A stretch of 64,000 nt of DNA from Iris pallida (Eukaryota > Streptophyta > Magnoliopsida > Asparagales > Iridaceae): assembly GCA_029216955.1 (NCBI GenBank), contig JANAVB010003400.1, positions 20,285,988-20,349,987 of the forward strand, in the 5' to 3' direction. Shown piece by piece: positions 13,190 through 24,279 of the stretch; position 1 is the stretch's first letter; each line of letters opens with the position of its first letter. Both the position numbers and the translations under genes were made by a program. Below the pieces are notes generated by a model that worked only from the letters and a program-made list of their open reading frames with translations, had not been told where the DNA came from and did not search any database.

Positions 13190-14465
13190 TTGCCAGGATT
13201 GGTAGACATCACCAGCATTGCATACTCCCTGATGTAAGCATATTGGTCTTGGGCATGCCCTTCAATCAACTCTAATGCCTTCTTCTTTGCCCTTGCAATT
13301 TTGTGTCTTGAACAGTCAATATCCAAATCTTCTGTAATATGGGTTCTAAACCCAGCATACTTCCAGTCTGGATCATTCCTGAATCTGTGTACATATCTAT
13401 TTGCAAGGAATGTGGCAGTAGCTTGTCTATTGTTGTCCACCTCAACACAGTCCCTTGAATGGTCAGACACGTACTTCTTCAATACAAAATTCCCATGACC
13501 ACCAAAAATACTCCCATGAATCCTCCACTAACAAGCATCATTTGCACATCTAGCTGTCACCCTCTTTGTTTCATTGTGTACCCACTTGATATTGTACTTG
13601 TTCTTTATGGCATGGAGCCTTAATGCACTCCTGAATTCTGCATGTGAAGCAAACCTCTGCCCTATATAAAGATCCACATTTTTCTCCCTCACTAACCTTT
13701 TTTTGGTCACTAGAGGCTCTGCATGAGCAGTCCCTTCATCCTCATCATCAAAACTTTCTTCTGAGGAGTGTACACTAGCCAACTCATCACTGGAAGCATA
13801 TTTAGAGTCTTGGTCAATGTCTTCATGGGGGACAAAACTACTAAAGTCAACACCAACTGCTTCTTCCTCCACATCTTCAGTTCTTTCTTCCTCCACATTG
13901 CCTTCAGTCCTTTCTTCCTCCACATTGTCTTCATTCTCAACATTGCCTTCATTCTCAGCCATGCCTTCATCTTGTACATGTTGAGGAGGCCCAGATCCTA
14001 ACTCTACATCTTCATCAGCTTGAGCAGGCCCAGTCAAGTCTATATTGCCCAAAAATCATCACCCAACTGCACATCAATCTCATCAGCTGCTTCAGAAGGA
14101 CCACAGAGAATTCTGGTGATTGTAAACTCAGTAATGTTAACATATTCACCATAGTCAATGAGTGACTCAACAAGCTTTCCCAGTACATAAAATTTGATAA
14201 GACAAGGGATTGGAAACTTTTCAAAAAAGCTCAATATATCATTGTCACCCAATATCTGAGTCTTACTTCCATCTACAGGGTCAAAATAATAAATTTCACA
14301 TGGAGCCTGGACCCCAGCAGATGCACATAACCCATCAAGATCAAACCAGCACATCTCATCTCTGTCCACACATTCTTTAAGTTCTAATGCTATACCCCCC
14401 ACATATTGGTTATCAACACTAAAATCTCCCCTAACAAATATATTAATAACATACTTGGTATCCAT
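13190..14465 (-). pseudogene. MuDR-type MULE transposase, N-terminal half, broken
   Basis: Starting at the ATG at 14465, the product has an N-terminal PB1-like region (INIFVRGDFS...), an acidic linker rich in Glu/Asp, then the MuDR domain: GQRFASHAEFRSALRLHAI, KRVTARC, then IHGSIF, LKKYVSDHSRDC, DNNRQATATFLANRY. Breaks seen: a frame change near 14050 at a T-run, and an in-frame TAG at 13528-13530 just before WRIHGS. Similarity stops after STNPGN near 13190, so the MULE catalytic DDE domain and SWIM finger are missing. The upstream region to 15608 holds four telo-box motifs. A dead relic of a once autonomous element. Confidence 0.75.
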
Positions 14466-14749
14466 TAATCCCTCTGCACATACACACACAGGCAACAACA
14501 TATATGAAATAACTAACAAAAGACAGTTCCCTATGTACTACTAATTAATATACACAAACAGACAAACAGACAAACAACTAATTAATGTAGAAACAAAAAT
14601 GTATAGACAAACAGAAAGTCAACTAATTTAATATAAATTCAACTATTTTAATATAAATTAAACAATGTATAGACAAAGAGAGGGACAACAGACAACTACT
14701 TTAATATAAATTCATCTAATTTAATCCTACGTACATACAAGGATCATAT

Positions 14750-15060
14750 ACTACAAACAGCACCAAATATCATGCATGAAAACAGACATTTTTTTCAAAA
14801 AATTATGAAATTTAACAACTCATATACTGCAAACAGACATGATTCATGCATTTTTCTCAAAAAATTACGAAATTCAACAACTCATATACTACAAACAGAC
14901 ATCATTCATGCATTTTTGTCAAAAAATTCAGAAATTTAACAACTCATATACTATAAATAGACATCATTCATGCATTTTTCTCAACAAATTCAGAAATTTA
15001 ACAACTCATACACTACAAACAGACATCATTCATGCTTTTTTTCTCAAAAATTTCAGAAAT
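14750..15060. repeat. Four tandem copies of a ~61-bp unit
   Basis: Each unit contains AACAACTCATATACT(A/G)C, ACAGACATCATTCATGCA and TTTTTCTCAAAAAATT with small changes. It lies in the MULE upstream of the transposase start. Confidence 0.85.
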
Positions 15061-15282
15061 TTCTGCTCCAACTTACATCATTCATGCACTACGTTCGAAA
15101 GTGTAAAAAAATTTGAGAACTAGGGTTTTCGAATGTACCAGTACGAGAATACCCTAATAAGCCGAAAATACTGGAAGAAGCTCCACTTCGATCTCCACTC
15201 CGACCTCCACTCCGACCTCCACTCCGATCGACCAACAGCAGCGAGAGAGAGTTGAGAATGAAACGTCGGTTCGCTGATTCGA

Positions 15283-15349
15283 TTTAGGGTTTGCAAATCG
15301 ATTTAGGGTTTGCAAACAGATTTAGGGTTTACAAAGAGATTTAGGGTTT
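15283..15349. promoter_or_regulatory. Four telo-box motifs upstream of MULE transposase
   Basis: TTTAGGGTTT (telo-box AAACCCTAAA on the minus strand) occurs at 15283-15292, 15302-15311, 15321-15330 and 15340-15349, at a regular 19-bp step. It is about 0.85 kb upstream of the minus-strand transposase ATG. Telo-boxes occur in promoters of plant growth-related genes and bind TRB proteins; a role here is inferred. Confidence 0.5.
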
Positions 15350-15617
15350 GGAACGGGGGAGAGAGAGTTGAGAACGGGAGAGAGCGAGACGGGAGAGAGA
15401 GAGAGTTGAGAATGAAACGTCGGTTCGCTGCTTCGATTATATCGCAGGGGTAATTGGGTCATTTCACCCAAGAGTTAACACCGGTTAACAGCAAAGTTGG
15501 ATTAGGGGGTGATTTAAGCATTTTCGTAACTTTTTGGGTTTTTCAAATCAGGAAGTCTTTATTTGCCTTTTAGTGATATCTAAGGGGGGTTTAAATGCAC
15601 TTTACCCTATATCATTG

Positions 15618-16159
15618 TTTGATATGCTTTTATTGCTTGACATGATCACATACCCGAAATTTGATACAATACAATAGGAGCAGCTGCTGGTGATGAATGA
15701 TTCTGTGTCCAATTGATTGGGCATGGACAAGTTTTATGCCCATTGCACTCTTCTGATCTTTGGCCTAGACATCTTTGTGCAAAATGCTATGTTGGGTTCA
15801 ACATTAGTGTGGAGTATGACCCAGGAACATGAGAAGTTGGTTGTCCTTGAGACACGCTTTGTGCAAATGAATTGGATTTGTGTAAAGTTGTTGTTAACGA
15901 TTAATCTGTTGTGCAAAGTCCTTGGCCTCGACTCCGGCAAGCTCTCCTTTATGAACGAGAGAGCATGTTCCCATGAAGCTCCTAGCTGCCAAGATTGTCA
16001 ACTTGCTCTGCTCATCTGTTGTGTTGGAAATAAACTACTAGCGAACCTAATCTATATTGTAATTAGATTGTTTAATCTTGTTGTTCTGCACAAAATGTTC
16101 GTTGCTAAAAGGTTTGTGGCTAAAGGACGCTTTTTTAGTCAACGCTAATCATCATATCT
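15618..16159. other. Pack-CACTA segment, no recognised gene
   Basis: Sequence between the MULE and element A that belongs to the Pack-CACTA. An open frame at 15717-16148 has no domain I recognise and looks like a captured transcript fragment with changed frame. Confidence 0.35.
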
Positions 16160-16164
16160 GATAT

Positions 16165-19016
16165 TGTCACGCCCCAAAACCAGAATACTGGAGAGCGGGG
16201 GCAGACATAGCCAGCTACGTATATGAAATGGATCCCATCTCGCTATACGGTCATGGCTGTCTAGATACATAAGGGTTTAACTACAAGCCAACAGTCTCTT
16301 AAGGTCATGAACAAGCCTAGTATCTCAATCACAAGCAAGTGAGTAAATGTTACAAGATGTTAGATCACCAAATATACAATAGTAAGGCGTCCCAAATATT
16401 ACATATTCAGTTGATCATGAAGCTAGTCGTTACAAAATGTTAGGACTAGCAAGAGTTTAGTCATACATGATCAACCCTAGGATCTGTCAATCATGTTACA
16501 GCCCGTAGGCAGACAGTAAGTAAGTGTAATCGAGCTAAACAGGTGCTCGTCGACTAAACGCCTCAAAAGAATATTTTTACAATAAAGTGGGAGATCAAAA
16601 ATAAACCCACTCGTTGCCCTAGTTACGCCTAGTCACCACCATCGGGCTGGAAGGTTTGTAGATCCTCTGGAGCTGCTCCGAAATCTGGCCATACAAAACC
16701 AGCTGGGTCAGATCCCAGAAAGAGCAAGTGCCACAAAGGAGGCTTCACTTAGGAACTAAAACCAGCAATTAGCACAAAAGATGTAATATAGTAAAACTGG
16801 AGAAAATATAACATCACGAGGATATACGGTAAGATAACCATGGGACCATTCAGATAACCAGGTTACAATCCTTAAACCAAACAAGGATCGAAATTGTAAC
16901 CCTTCGTCTGAATCGAACTTGGTTTCTCCCATTTATCAGCCAGATAATGTAAGAAAATTGGGACATGAACAATTTATACAGGATCAAGACTAGACAGATT
17001 ATCCCTCATTCAATCAATTACGGCCAAGCAATAAGTACGGCTTGATACTTTAACTAGCTAGGGTTATCACAGGCCTAGTTACTAGCAAGATGTAGTAAGA
17101 TTATTCCACAGCCACAAGCCCTGCAGACCATCTAGGTTACCTAGGTCGAAAATTAGGGGTTGAATTCAGGTGGGTACATCGTCCAGAAAACGCATGTACC
17201 CTTAGGTAGCTTGAAGGGTGCAACACATGACAGTGTGCTGGAAATGTGCCCTACTCGACGGCAGGCTACAGATCTCAGGCGCGCCCAGGTAACGGGATTG
17301 CCTGTAGCTGGGAGATCTCTTTATGACTAATGTATTAATCTAGTTATTAGCCTTAGTCCATTTCAGTAGGTACTCCTGACCGTGGTACTCAAGAGTCCCC
17401 TCCTAGACATGATGCAAGACATGACTGGATTATTTTTACAAGCACAATCGCCCACGGTGTCCAGGTTATTTATACAGGTCGTGTCATATCAGGTAGCCGT
17501 CGTAACAGCTTATCAAGATATATCATGTCAGGCTATCATGTCAAGTTTACTGGTCAAGAGTGCGCCACGACGGGCCACTATCAGGTCATGTCATGTTTAC
17601 TTGTCAGGAGTGCACCACTACGGGTCACTGTCGTGTTCTGGGTACTTGTGCAGGACAGTATAGTGCAAGCATTCAATCAGGAGATCCAAGTTATGCTAAG
17701 GTTACAAGACACAAGTCATCAGTAAAGATCAATTACTAATAGAGAAATAATAATAATAATAACAATAATTAAATGGCAGGGCAAGGCACATGGAGGAACC
17801 CTGCGGCTCAGGGTCACTAGAACTCATGCGGCCAATAAGGAGAGCGCATGCAACTTGGTAAGGACAGGGGCATACGGCTAGAAGGGCAAGGGCGTATGCG
17901 GCTAGGGAGGCAAAGGCGCATGCTGTCCCAAGAAGTTGGGTCTCATGCGGCCAGCGGAAGAGTGGGCTTCATGCGGCTGACGGAAAGCAAGTCCATACGG
18001 TCAGGAAGGCAAGGGCGCACATGCGGCTGGCCGAAGAGTAGTCCATGCGGCTGGCTGGGTGAGCACATGCGGCAGACGGGAAGCGAGCCTATGCGGCTGG
18101 TACGGATCGAAGCTCCATGCGACAAATAGGAAGGGCTGTATGCGGCCAAGAAGGGGGTAGGCTTATGCGGCTGAGGGCGAGTTGGACCCCCTGCGGCTGG
18201 AAGGGACTGAGGACTTATGCGGTTAATGAATTCGTATTCATGTGGCTAAAGGTGGCGGGCACCCATGCGGTTGCATAGGCAAGGGGGAGCATGCGGCTGG
18301 GTGGGGAGAAGTCCATGCGGCTAGAAGTGCGAGGGTCTCATGCGGCTAGATATGCATGCGGTTGGGAGAACACTTGCCGCATAAAATGTTCATGCGGTCA
18401 AGTCAAGCACAGTTCATCCTCTCCAAAATTCCGAGAAGAAGAACACCATGAGAGCCAAGTTCTCAAGCTCCATAGCTCCATCATCCGGAGCCCAAATCCG
18501 AACTTCCATAGGTCAAAGTGGGGTAGAACGAAATTCTCTACAACATGGAACCATCAAAACTTAGAAATAATAAGATTAAGTAGATCAAAACTCAAAAAAT
18601 CCAAAAATAAGATAAACTTAGATCTACAAGAATCAGGCCATGGAAAGTAAAAAATGCCAAGTACTAAAGTAAGTTAAAATGCTGTAAGAAAGAGAATGAA
18701 ATAATAAAATTGGAGTTCCTCCATGAAGCAAGTTGCACTTGCCTAGACCTCTCTCTCTCTGGTAGGTGAAGAATTAATGGAGGAAAGAAGAAGAGTAATG
18801 AAGAGAGAGAAGGAAGAATGGATAATAAATACTAATGGTGGTGGTAGGTAGGGGTTCACCTTTGGTTCATGATGAACCAAAGCAAAACTAAGCCAATGCC
18901 GAACCAACCCAAGAATAAACCAAGTCAAGAAGGAAGCTAAGCAAGGAATCATGTAATACAAGATAAAATACGTACACGTATTCCAAAAATACGTAATACG
19001 AACCACAGGTATTACA
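16165..19016 (-). repeat. 3' LTR of element A
   Basis: Starts TGTCACGCCCC and ends GGTATTACA on the plus strand. Matches 26750-29611 along its length with scattered substitutions. Confidence 0.88.
17800..18400. repeat. CATGCGGC motif array, element A left LTR
   Basis: CATGCGGC(T/C) and close variants recur every 20-45 bases, roughly twenty times, with otherwise differing spacers. The paired arms CCGCAT...ATGCGG close the array near 18375. Confidence 0.85.
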
Positions 19017-19030
19017 ACTCTACCCACCTT
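19017..19030 (-). promoter_or_regulatory. Polypurine tract of element A
   Basis: The minus strand reads AAGGTGGGTAGAGT directly before the 3' LTR. Confidence 0.7.
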
Positions 19031-19175
19031 AAAAGAATTCCGTCCTCGAAATTTAATTAAGAGGCTAGAGAGACAAGGACAAGCTATATTAATCACAAGC
19101 AAGTTATAACTAGGCAGGCAATCACTCATTCAAGCAAGCAATCGAAGGCATGAGGCATAAGGAAGATATTATACC

Positions 19176-21539
19176 TCACGAGTCAAACAAGTCGGGATAT
19201 CGTGATCGGATATCGTCCTCACGCTCCCACGTTGACTCACCCAAGGAGTGATGACCCCAAGCAACTCGGACTAACTTGATAGTCTTGTTCTTGAGTGTCT
19301 TCTCCCTTCGGTCCAACATAGACACGGGCCTCTCCTCATACGAAAGGTTGGTACCAACAACCAATTCCAAATGATCTAGGATGTGGCTCGGGTCCGGAAT
19401 ATACAGTCATAATTGGGATATATGGAACACGTTATGCACCTCGCTTAGCGACGGCAGAAGAGCGAGACGATAGGACACATCTCCTACTCGCTCCAGAATG
19501 TCAAATGGCCCTATATACCTAGGACTAAGCTTTCCCCGCACGCCGAAACGAATGACGCCACGGTTAGGCAAAATCCTCAGGAATACATGGTCATCGATAA
19601 AAACTCGAGAGGGCGCGGATGAGAATCGGCCCAATGGTGCTGGCGATCTTGAGCAATTCGAAGATGATCCCTGACTCTTCTGACTACTTCAACTGTCTGG
19701 ACAATCATTTCTGGACCGAGCATCTGCCTCTCTCCGACATCGTCCCATGCTAGAGGGGATCTGCACTTCCTACCATACAGTGCCTCGAACGGTACCATCT
19801 GGATACTGGCTTGGAAACTGTTATTGTACGAGAACTCTACCAGGTGCGGGTGATCTTTCCACGAACCACCGAAGTCGAGTGTGCAAGATCTTAACATATC
19901 TTCAAGAGTCTGGATTGTACGCTCCGACTGACCATCTGTCTGTGGATGATATGTTGAACTGAACTGGAGGCGAGTTCCCAAGCTCTCCTGTAGGCTACGC
20001 CAAAAGTGTGACGTGAATCTTGAATCTCGGTTCGAGGTGATACTGACTGGCATATCGTGCAGCATGACAATCTGCCTGAGGTACATCTCTGCTAGCTGAG
20101 TTGTCGACTGACTAACTCTGAATGGGAGGAAGTGAGCTACCTTCGTGAGCCTGTCAACTATAACCCAAATAGCATCTCTGCCATCTAGGGATCTAGGCAA
20201 TCCAGTCACAAAATCCATGGTCACATGTTCCCACTTCCATTCTGGAATCGGCAAGGGCTGAACAAGTCCAGCGGGCCTCTGATGTTCAGCCTTAACCTGC
20301 TGGCAAATCAAACACCGAGAGACAAACCGGGCTATCTCCCTCTTCATGCCATTCCACTAAAGTGCTGCCGGATATCACGGTACATCTTCATACCGCCCGG
20401 ATGAATGGAATATTGAGAACTGTGAGCCTCTGCCATGATTTTTTGTCTGATATCTCCACTGGGTACACAAAGACGCTTACCATGCCTAAGTGTACCGTCT
20501 TCATGAATACATAACTCTGGTCTTCGTCCTGCCTCACACTCTGCTCTGAGTCGCTGAAGCTTGGAATCTGCTGACTGCGCCATCCGGATCCTCTCGACTA
20601 TAGTGGACTGAACTTGCATGCTGGCCATCAATGCCACACTGGTAGGAAGGACAACTTCTATATTCATCTTCTGAAGATCTGCTAACAGCTCTGGTTGCGC
20701 TTTTAGGAAATAAACTCCGGCTCTTCTGCTCAATGCATCTGCAACGACGTTGGCCTTTCCGGGATGATACTGCAAGTTGACATCATAATCCACAAGAAGT
20801 TCCAGCCACCTTCTCTGACGCATGTTAAGATCCTTCTGGGTGAAAACATACTTCAGGCTCTTATGGTCGGTGAAAATCTCCACCCTATCTCCGTACAAGT
20901 AGTGCCTCCACAACTTAAGTGCAAACACCACTGCTGCCAGCTCCAAATCATGGGTTGGGTAATTCCTCTCATGATCACGAAGTTGTCGTGACGCATAAGC
21001 TATTACCTTCCTATGCTACATCAGAACACATCCTAGGCCTCTGCCTGAAGCATCACAATATACTGAAAATCCTCCGGTTCCATCTGGAAGTGCGAGGATA
21101 GGAGCCGTCATCAAGCCTCGCTTCAACTTCTCAAACGAATCCTAGCACTCTACTGTCCAAGCAAACTGTACCTCCTTGCGGGTCAACTGGGTCAATGGCG
21201 CTGAAATCCGAACAATATCTGAAATAAACCGCCGGTAGTAGCCGGCCAATCCAAGGAAACTGCGAACTTCTACGACTGTACTGGGCACTGGCCACGACTC
21301 AATGGCCACGATCTTCTGGGGATCCACTTCTACTCCTCCTCTGGTGATGATGTGACCCAAGTACGAAATACGATCGAGCCAGAATTCGTATTTACTGAAC
21401 TTGGTATACAACTGGTGCTCCCTGAGAATCTGAAGAACCACACGGAGATGCTGCTCATGCTCCGCTTCGCTCCTGCTATAGACCAGGATGTCATCCAGAA
21501 ACACAATCACGAACTGATCCAAATAAGGCATGAAAATAC
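19176..21539 (-). pseudogene. Element A pol, second part: RT end, RNase H, integrase, chromodomain-like tail
   Basis: After the CACTA insertion the reading resumes with RT motif [10 protein letters not shown] (catalytic DD intact), then RNase H (CDASGRGLGCVL, and DALSRR at its end), integrase zinc region ending CLICQQVK, catalytic core TMDFVTGLP...YHPQTDGQSERT, and a C-terminal region GVRGKLSPRYIGPF. It ends in a chromodomain-like tail, PVSMLDRREKTLKNKTI...ESTWEREDDI, stopping at 19176. Breaks: TAG at 21142-21144 and 21016-21018 where element C has Gln, a 1-base loss near 20350 and another near 19600, and TGA at 19407-19409 where element C has Arg. Not translatable as one protein. Confidence 0.85.
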
Positions 21540-22139
21540 GATCACTACCAAAATAAGTGGTTTTAGTGACGTCCAAAAACGTCGCTAAAACAATAAAATC
21601 CGTCGCTAATATGAAGCACCGACGCAATTACCGACGTTTAAGTTTTGTCGCCATTTTCTTAGTCACTGATTACAAAAACGTCGCTGAACGTCGCAATTAC
21701 CGACATCCAGCGACGTAACTGTACGTCGGTGAGTTTTCGACGTCTACCGTCGTGTCGTCGGTATATTAGCGACGTATATGTAGTCGCTACACGTCGGTGA
21801 AGTCCTGGAATAATTCCCGACGTCTATCGTCGTTTCGTCGGTAATATAGCGACGTGAATGTAGTCGCTAGACGTCGGTAACGGTCCTGGATAATACCGAC
21901 ACTCACCGACGTTTAAACGTCAGAAAAACGTCGGAGACCTGTACATTTTTTTGTAGCTAGTCGTCGGTAAACGTCGGAAAAGCGTCAGAGACCTGTACTT
22001 TTTTTGCAGTTAGTCGTCGGTAAATGTCGGAAAAAACGTCGGAAAAATGTATTTTTTGCAGCTTGTCGTCGGTAAACGTCAGAAAATGACGTCGATAAAC
22101 GTCAGTAAGCGTCGCTAAACGTCGCTAAAATTGTAAAAA

Positions 22140-22974
22140 AAATAAAAAAAATAAAACACAGATTCTATATTACCACTCACAATTCAAGATGCTACACATA
22201 TAGGTACACATTCAAATCCCCACTCATAATTCCAAATCACAGCGCATTCAAACCCCCACTCATAATTCAAGATGCTACACATATAGCTTTAATCTAAGTT
22301 AATTAACATCCAATCCAAACACAGATAGTAATTCAGCTCCATAATTCTGTAAGATAGATACATCAAGGTAGTGAATGATATGCAAGTGTCAAAGCTTTTC
22401 CGATGGATTGCATTTATCTTTTCATCCATTCATTCATGCATTGCATTTATCTTTTCAGTTTTGCATATCATTACCTACTATTATACATGCATTTATCTTT
22501 TCATCCATTCATTCATGCATTGCATTTATCTTTTCGATCAACAATCTAGTAAAAATCTAGGGTTTGATCATACTCCTCTACATACTACTCTACACTAGGA
22601 TCTAGTAACCATATACTAAGTCAAAATCTAGGGTTTGACTGAATATGGGTTAACTTTCTAGTCAAACTAAGTCAAAATCTAGGGTTTGGTCAAACCTAGA
22701 CTAGTCAACAAGGTCACTTAGACTATTAAGTCAATTCTATGATATACTAACTCATAACTAACTATAGGCCAATATAACTAGGATATCCTAGGATACCATA
22801 ATACTATATCATATATACATATCAAGGTATATATACCCAATGTCTATAGTCTAAACATATATCCCTTACAAGGACTCTCAAACACATTACATAGTGTAGC
22901 ATCTCATTAGCCATATACCTATACTCTAATCCATTACCTGCTCTATAACTCAACTGTTACCCACCATACTCTAA
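22140..22974. other. CACTA interior with LARD-LTR-like segment
   Basis: From about 22560 the sequence (GTCAAACTAAGTCAA, ATCTAGGGTTTGGTCAA, CTAGGATACC) resembles 3060-3560 in the LARD-like LTR. Before it, a block with TCATCCATTCATTCATGCA is repeated. No genes. Confidence 0.5.
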
Positions 22975-23422
22975 GAGCATCTCCAACCCTATTGTCTTGT
23001 TATATGTTGTGAATCATATGTGGCATTAGGCACAAGACAATGTCTTGTCTAGGTGGCAAGATTATATTGACAAATGACAATGAAGTAAGAAAATCTTCTC
23101 CAATGCAAAATGTTTACTTTTTTCAACTTGGAAGATAAAGTATTAAGATATTTACTTCTTTCCCAACTTTCAAGACAACTACTCATATTCTTTCTTTTTC
23201 CTAATATTTTTTATTCATAATTAATGACATGGAGAACAAGACATTGTCAAGTGCATTGTCTAGAACTAGACAACCAACTTCACAATGTCTTGTTTAATTT
23301 TTGCCACATAAGCTTCACAATTGACTTGACAATTGCATTGGAGAAGAACTTTTGAATAAAATTTTGTTATTCCTATGTGGCAACAACTTTTTTCCAAAGT
23401 CACAATAGGGTTGGAGATGCTC
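22975..23422. mobile_element. Tourist-like (PIF/Harbinger) MITE
   Basis: Terminal inverted repeat GAGCATCTCCAACCCTATTG at both ends, 448 bp, flanked by TAA duplications at 22972-22974 and 23423-23425. Three-base TAA/TTA targets and GAGCATCTCCAACC-type ends are characteristic of Tourist elements. Non-coding. Confidence 0.85.
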
Positions 23423-23576
23423 TAACTATCTACTTGCATTCACACACATTTATAGCAATATGTATAATATACTCACTAACATCTAACCCTCTCTTCCATT
23501 TGTTCCTTTAAATCAACACATATCTATAAATAGATAGCCCAAATCTGTAAGGTATACAACCGGTTAGGGTTAGGGT

Positions 23577-23975
23577 TTACCTGACCGTCACGGCGAGGGG
23601 GAGCGACGACGGCGAGGGGGAGTGGCGGTGGAGGTGGCTGCCGGGAAGGAGTAGGAGGAGGAGCGGCGGTGGAGGTGCTCTGGCGAACGGCGGCGGTAGG
23701 GGGTCGGGTTCGGCGGGGGCTGCCGGGAAGGAGGAGGAGGAGGAGGAGGAGGAGGAGGTCGGAGAGGCGGTGGAGGAGGAGGCTGGGCGGTGGAGGAGGA
23801 GGCTGGACGGGGTCGGTGCTCGCGGCGGTCGGTGGGGGTCGCCGAGGGCGCGGTCGGACGGGGGTCGAGGGGACAGGGGTGCTCGGGGTCGGAAAATAAT
23901 GGGGGGGGGAAGGAAAATATTGGGGGGGGGGGAAATGGGGGGAAGTGAAATCGAAATTGACCTATATTCGCACAT
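23577..23975. other. GC-rich low-complexity block inside the small CACTA
   Basis: GGCGG/GGAGG-rich sequence with open frames on both strands, proline/serine-rich on minus and glycine/arginine-rich on plus. No family motif. It may be a captured 5' region of a host gene, or expansion of GGA/GGC triplets. Confidence 0.35.
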
Positions 23976-24279
23976 TAGCGACGTAACATAAGCGCGTCGG
24001 TAACCGTCGCAACTTTATTGATATTAACGACGCCATAGTAAAAACGTCGCCAAACGTCGCTAATATCAATGATATTAGCGACGTTCACCGACATATCCGC
24101 GACGTGAGTTTTTCAATACGCAAACGCAGTTACTATACGACGCTGAACGTCGCTGAACGTCGCTAGTAGTGACGTCTTGCGACGTCATAAGAAAACGTCG
24201 GTAAATTGTTTTTTATCTGCGACGTTTTCGGAAAACGTCGCAAATTACGTCGATAATATGACTTATTTTGGTAGTGGAT

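Larger units (their letters stand above)
11072..15608. mobile_element. Mutator-like element with GRF zinc-finger gene
   Basis: Termini GGGTAAAGTGCATTTAAACC (left) and the complement of GGTTTAAATGCACTTTACCC (right) form inverted repeats recognisable for about 30 bp. They are flanked by 9-bp duplications ATATCAATG (11063-11071) and ATATCATTG (15609-15617), with one mismatch. Nine-base duplications are typical of Mutator. The interior carries a MuDR-type transposase remnant on the minus strand and a small GRF zinc-finger gene on the plus strand, pointing toward each other. The DDE catalytic domain is absent, so this copy cannot move itself. Confidence 0.8.
21543..24276. mobile_element. Small non-autonomous CACTA inserted in element A reverse transcriptase
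   Basis: Perfect 16-bp inverted termini CACTACCAAAATAAGT, with 3-bp duplication GAT at 21540-21542 and 24277-24279. Both ends carry dense ACGTCG/CGACGT subterminal repeats (about 21560-22130 and 23975-24250). No transposase is encoded. The interior is a patchwork: an LTR-like segment, a Tourist MITE and a GC-rich block. The termini resemble those of the larger CACTA at 57798 (CACTACCAAAATTTGTCG), which could be a related family. Confidence 0.9.

Noticed and set aside
12814..13190. C-terminal half of the MULE transposase in the continuing open frame
   Set aside because: Residues after STNPGN are Cys/Leu/Ser-rich and arise from short repeats; no DDE or SWIM motifs.
15280..15350. Interstitial telomere repeat
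   Set aside because: TTTAGGG units are separated by unique 9-10-base spacers, so these are telo-box motifs and not telomeric tandem repeats.
17848..18150. Open frames across the CATGCGGC array (also 28436-28762, 41884-42316 and 53823-54317)
   Set aside because: Repeat-driven frames without any conserved product, on the strand opposite to LTR transcription in elements A and C.
23577..23975. Proline/serine-rich protein on the minus strand
   Set aside because: Mirrors triplet repeats (GGA, GGC) on the other strand; no start context or homologous motif.
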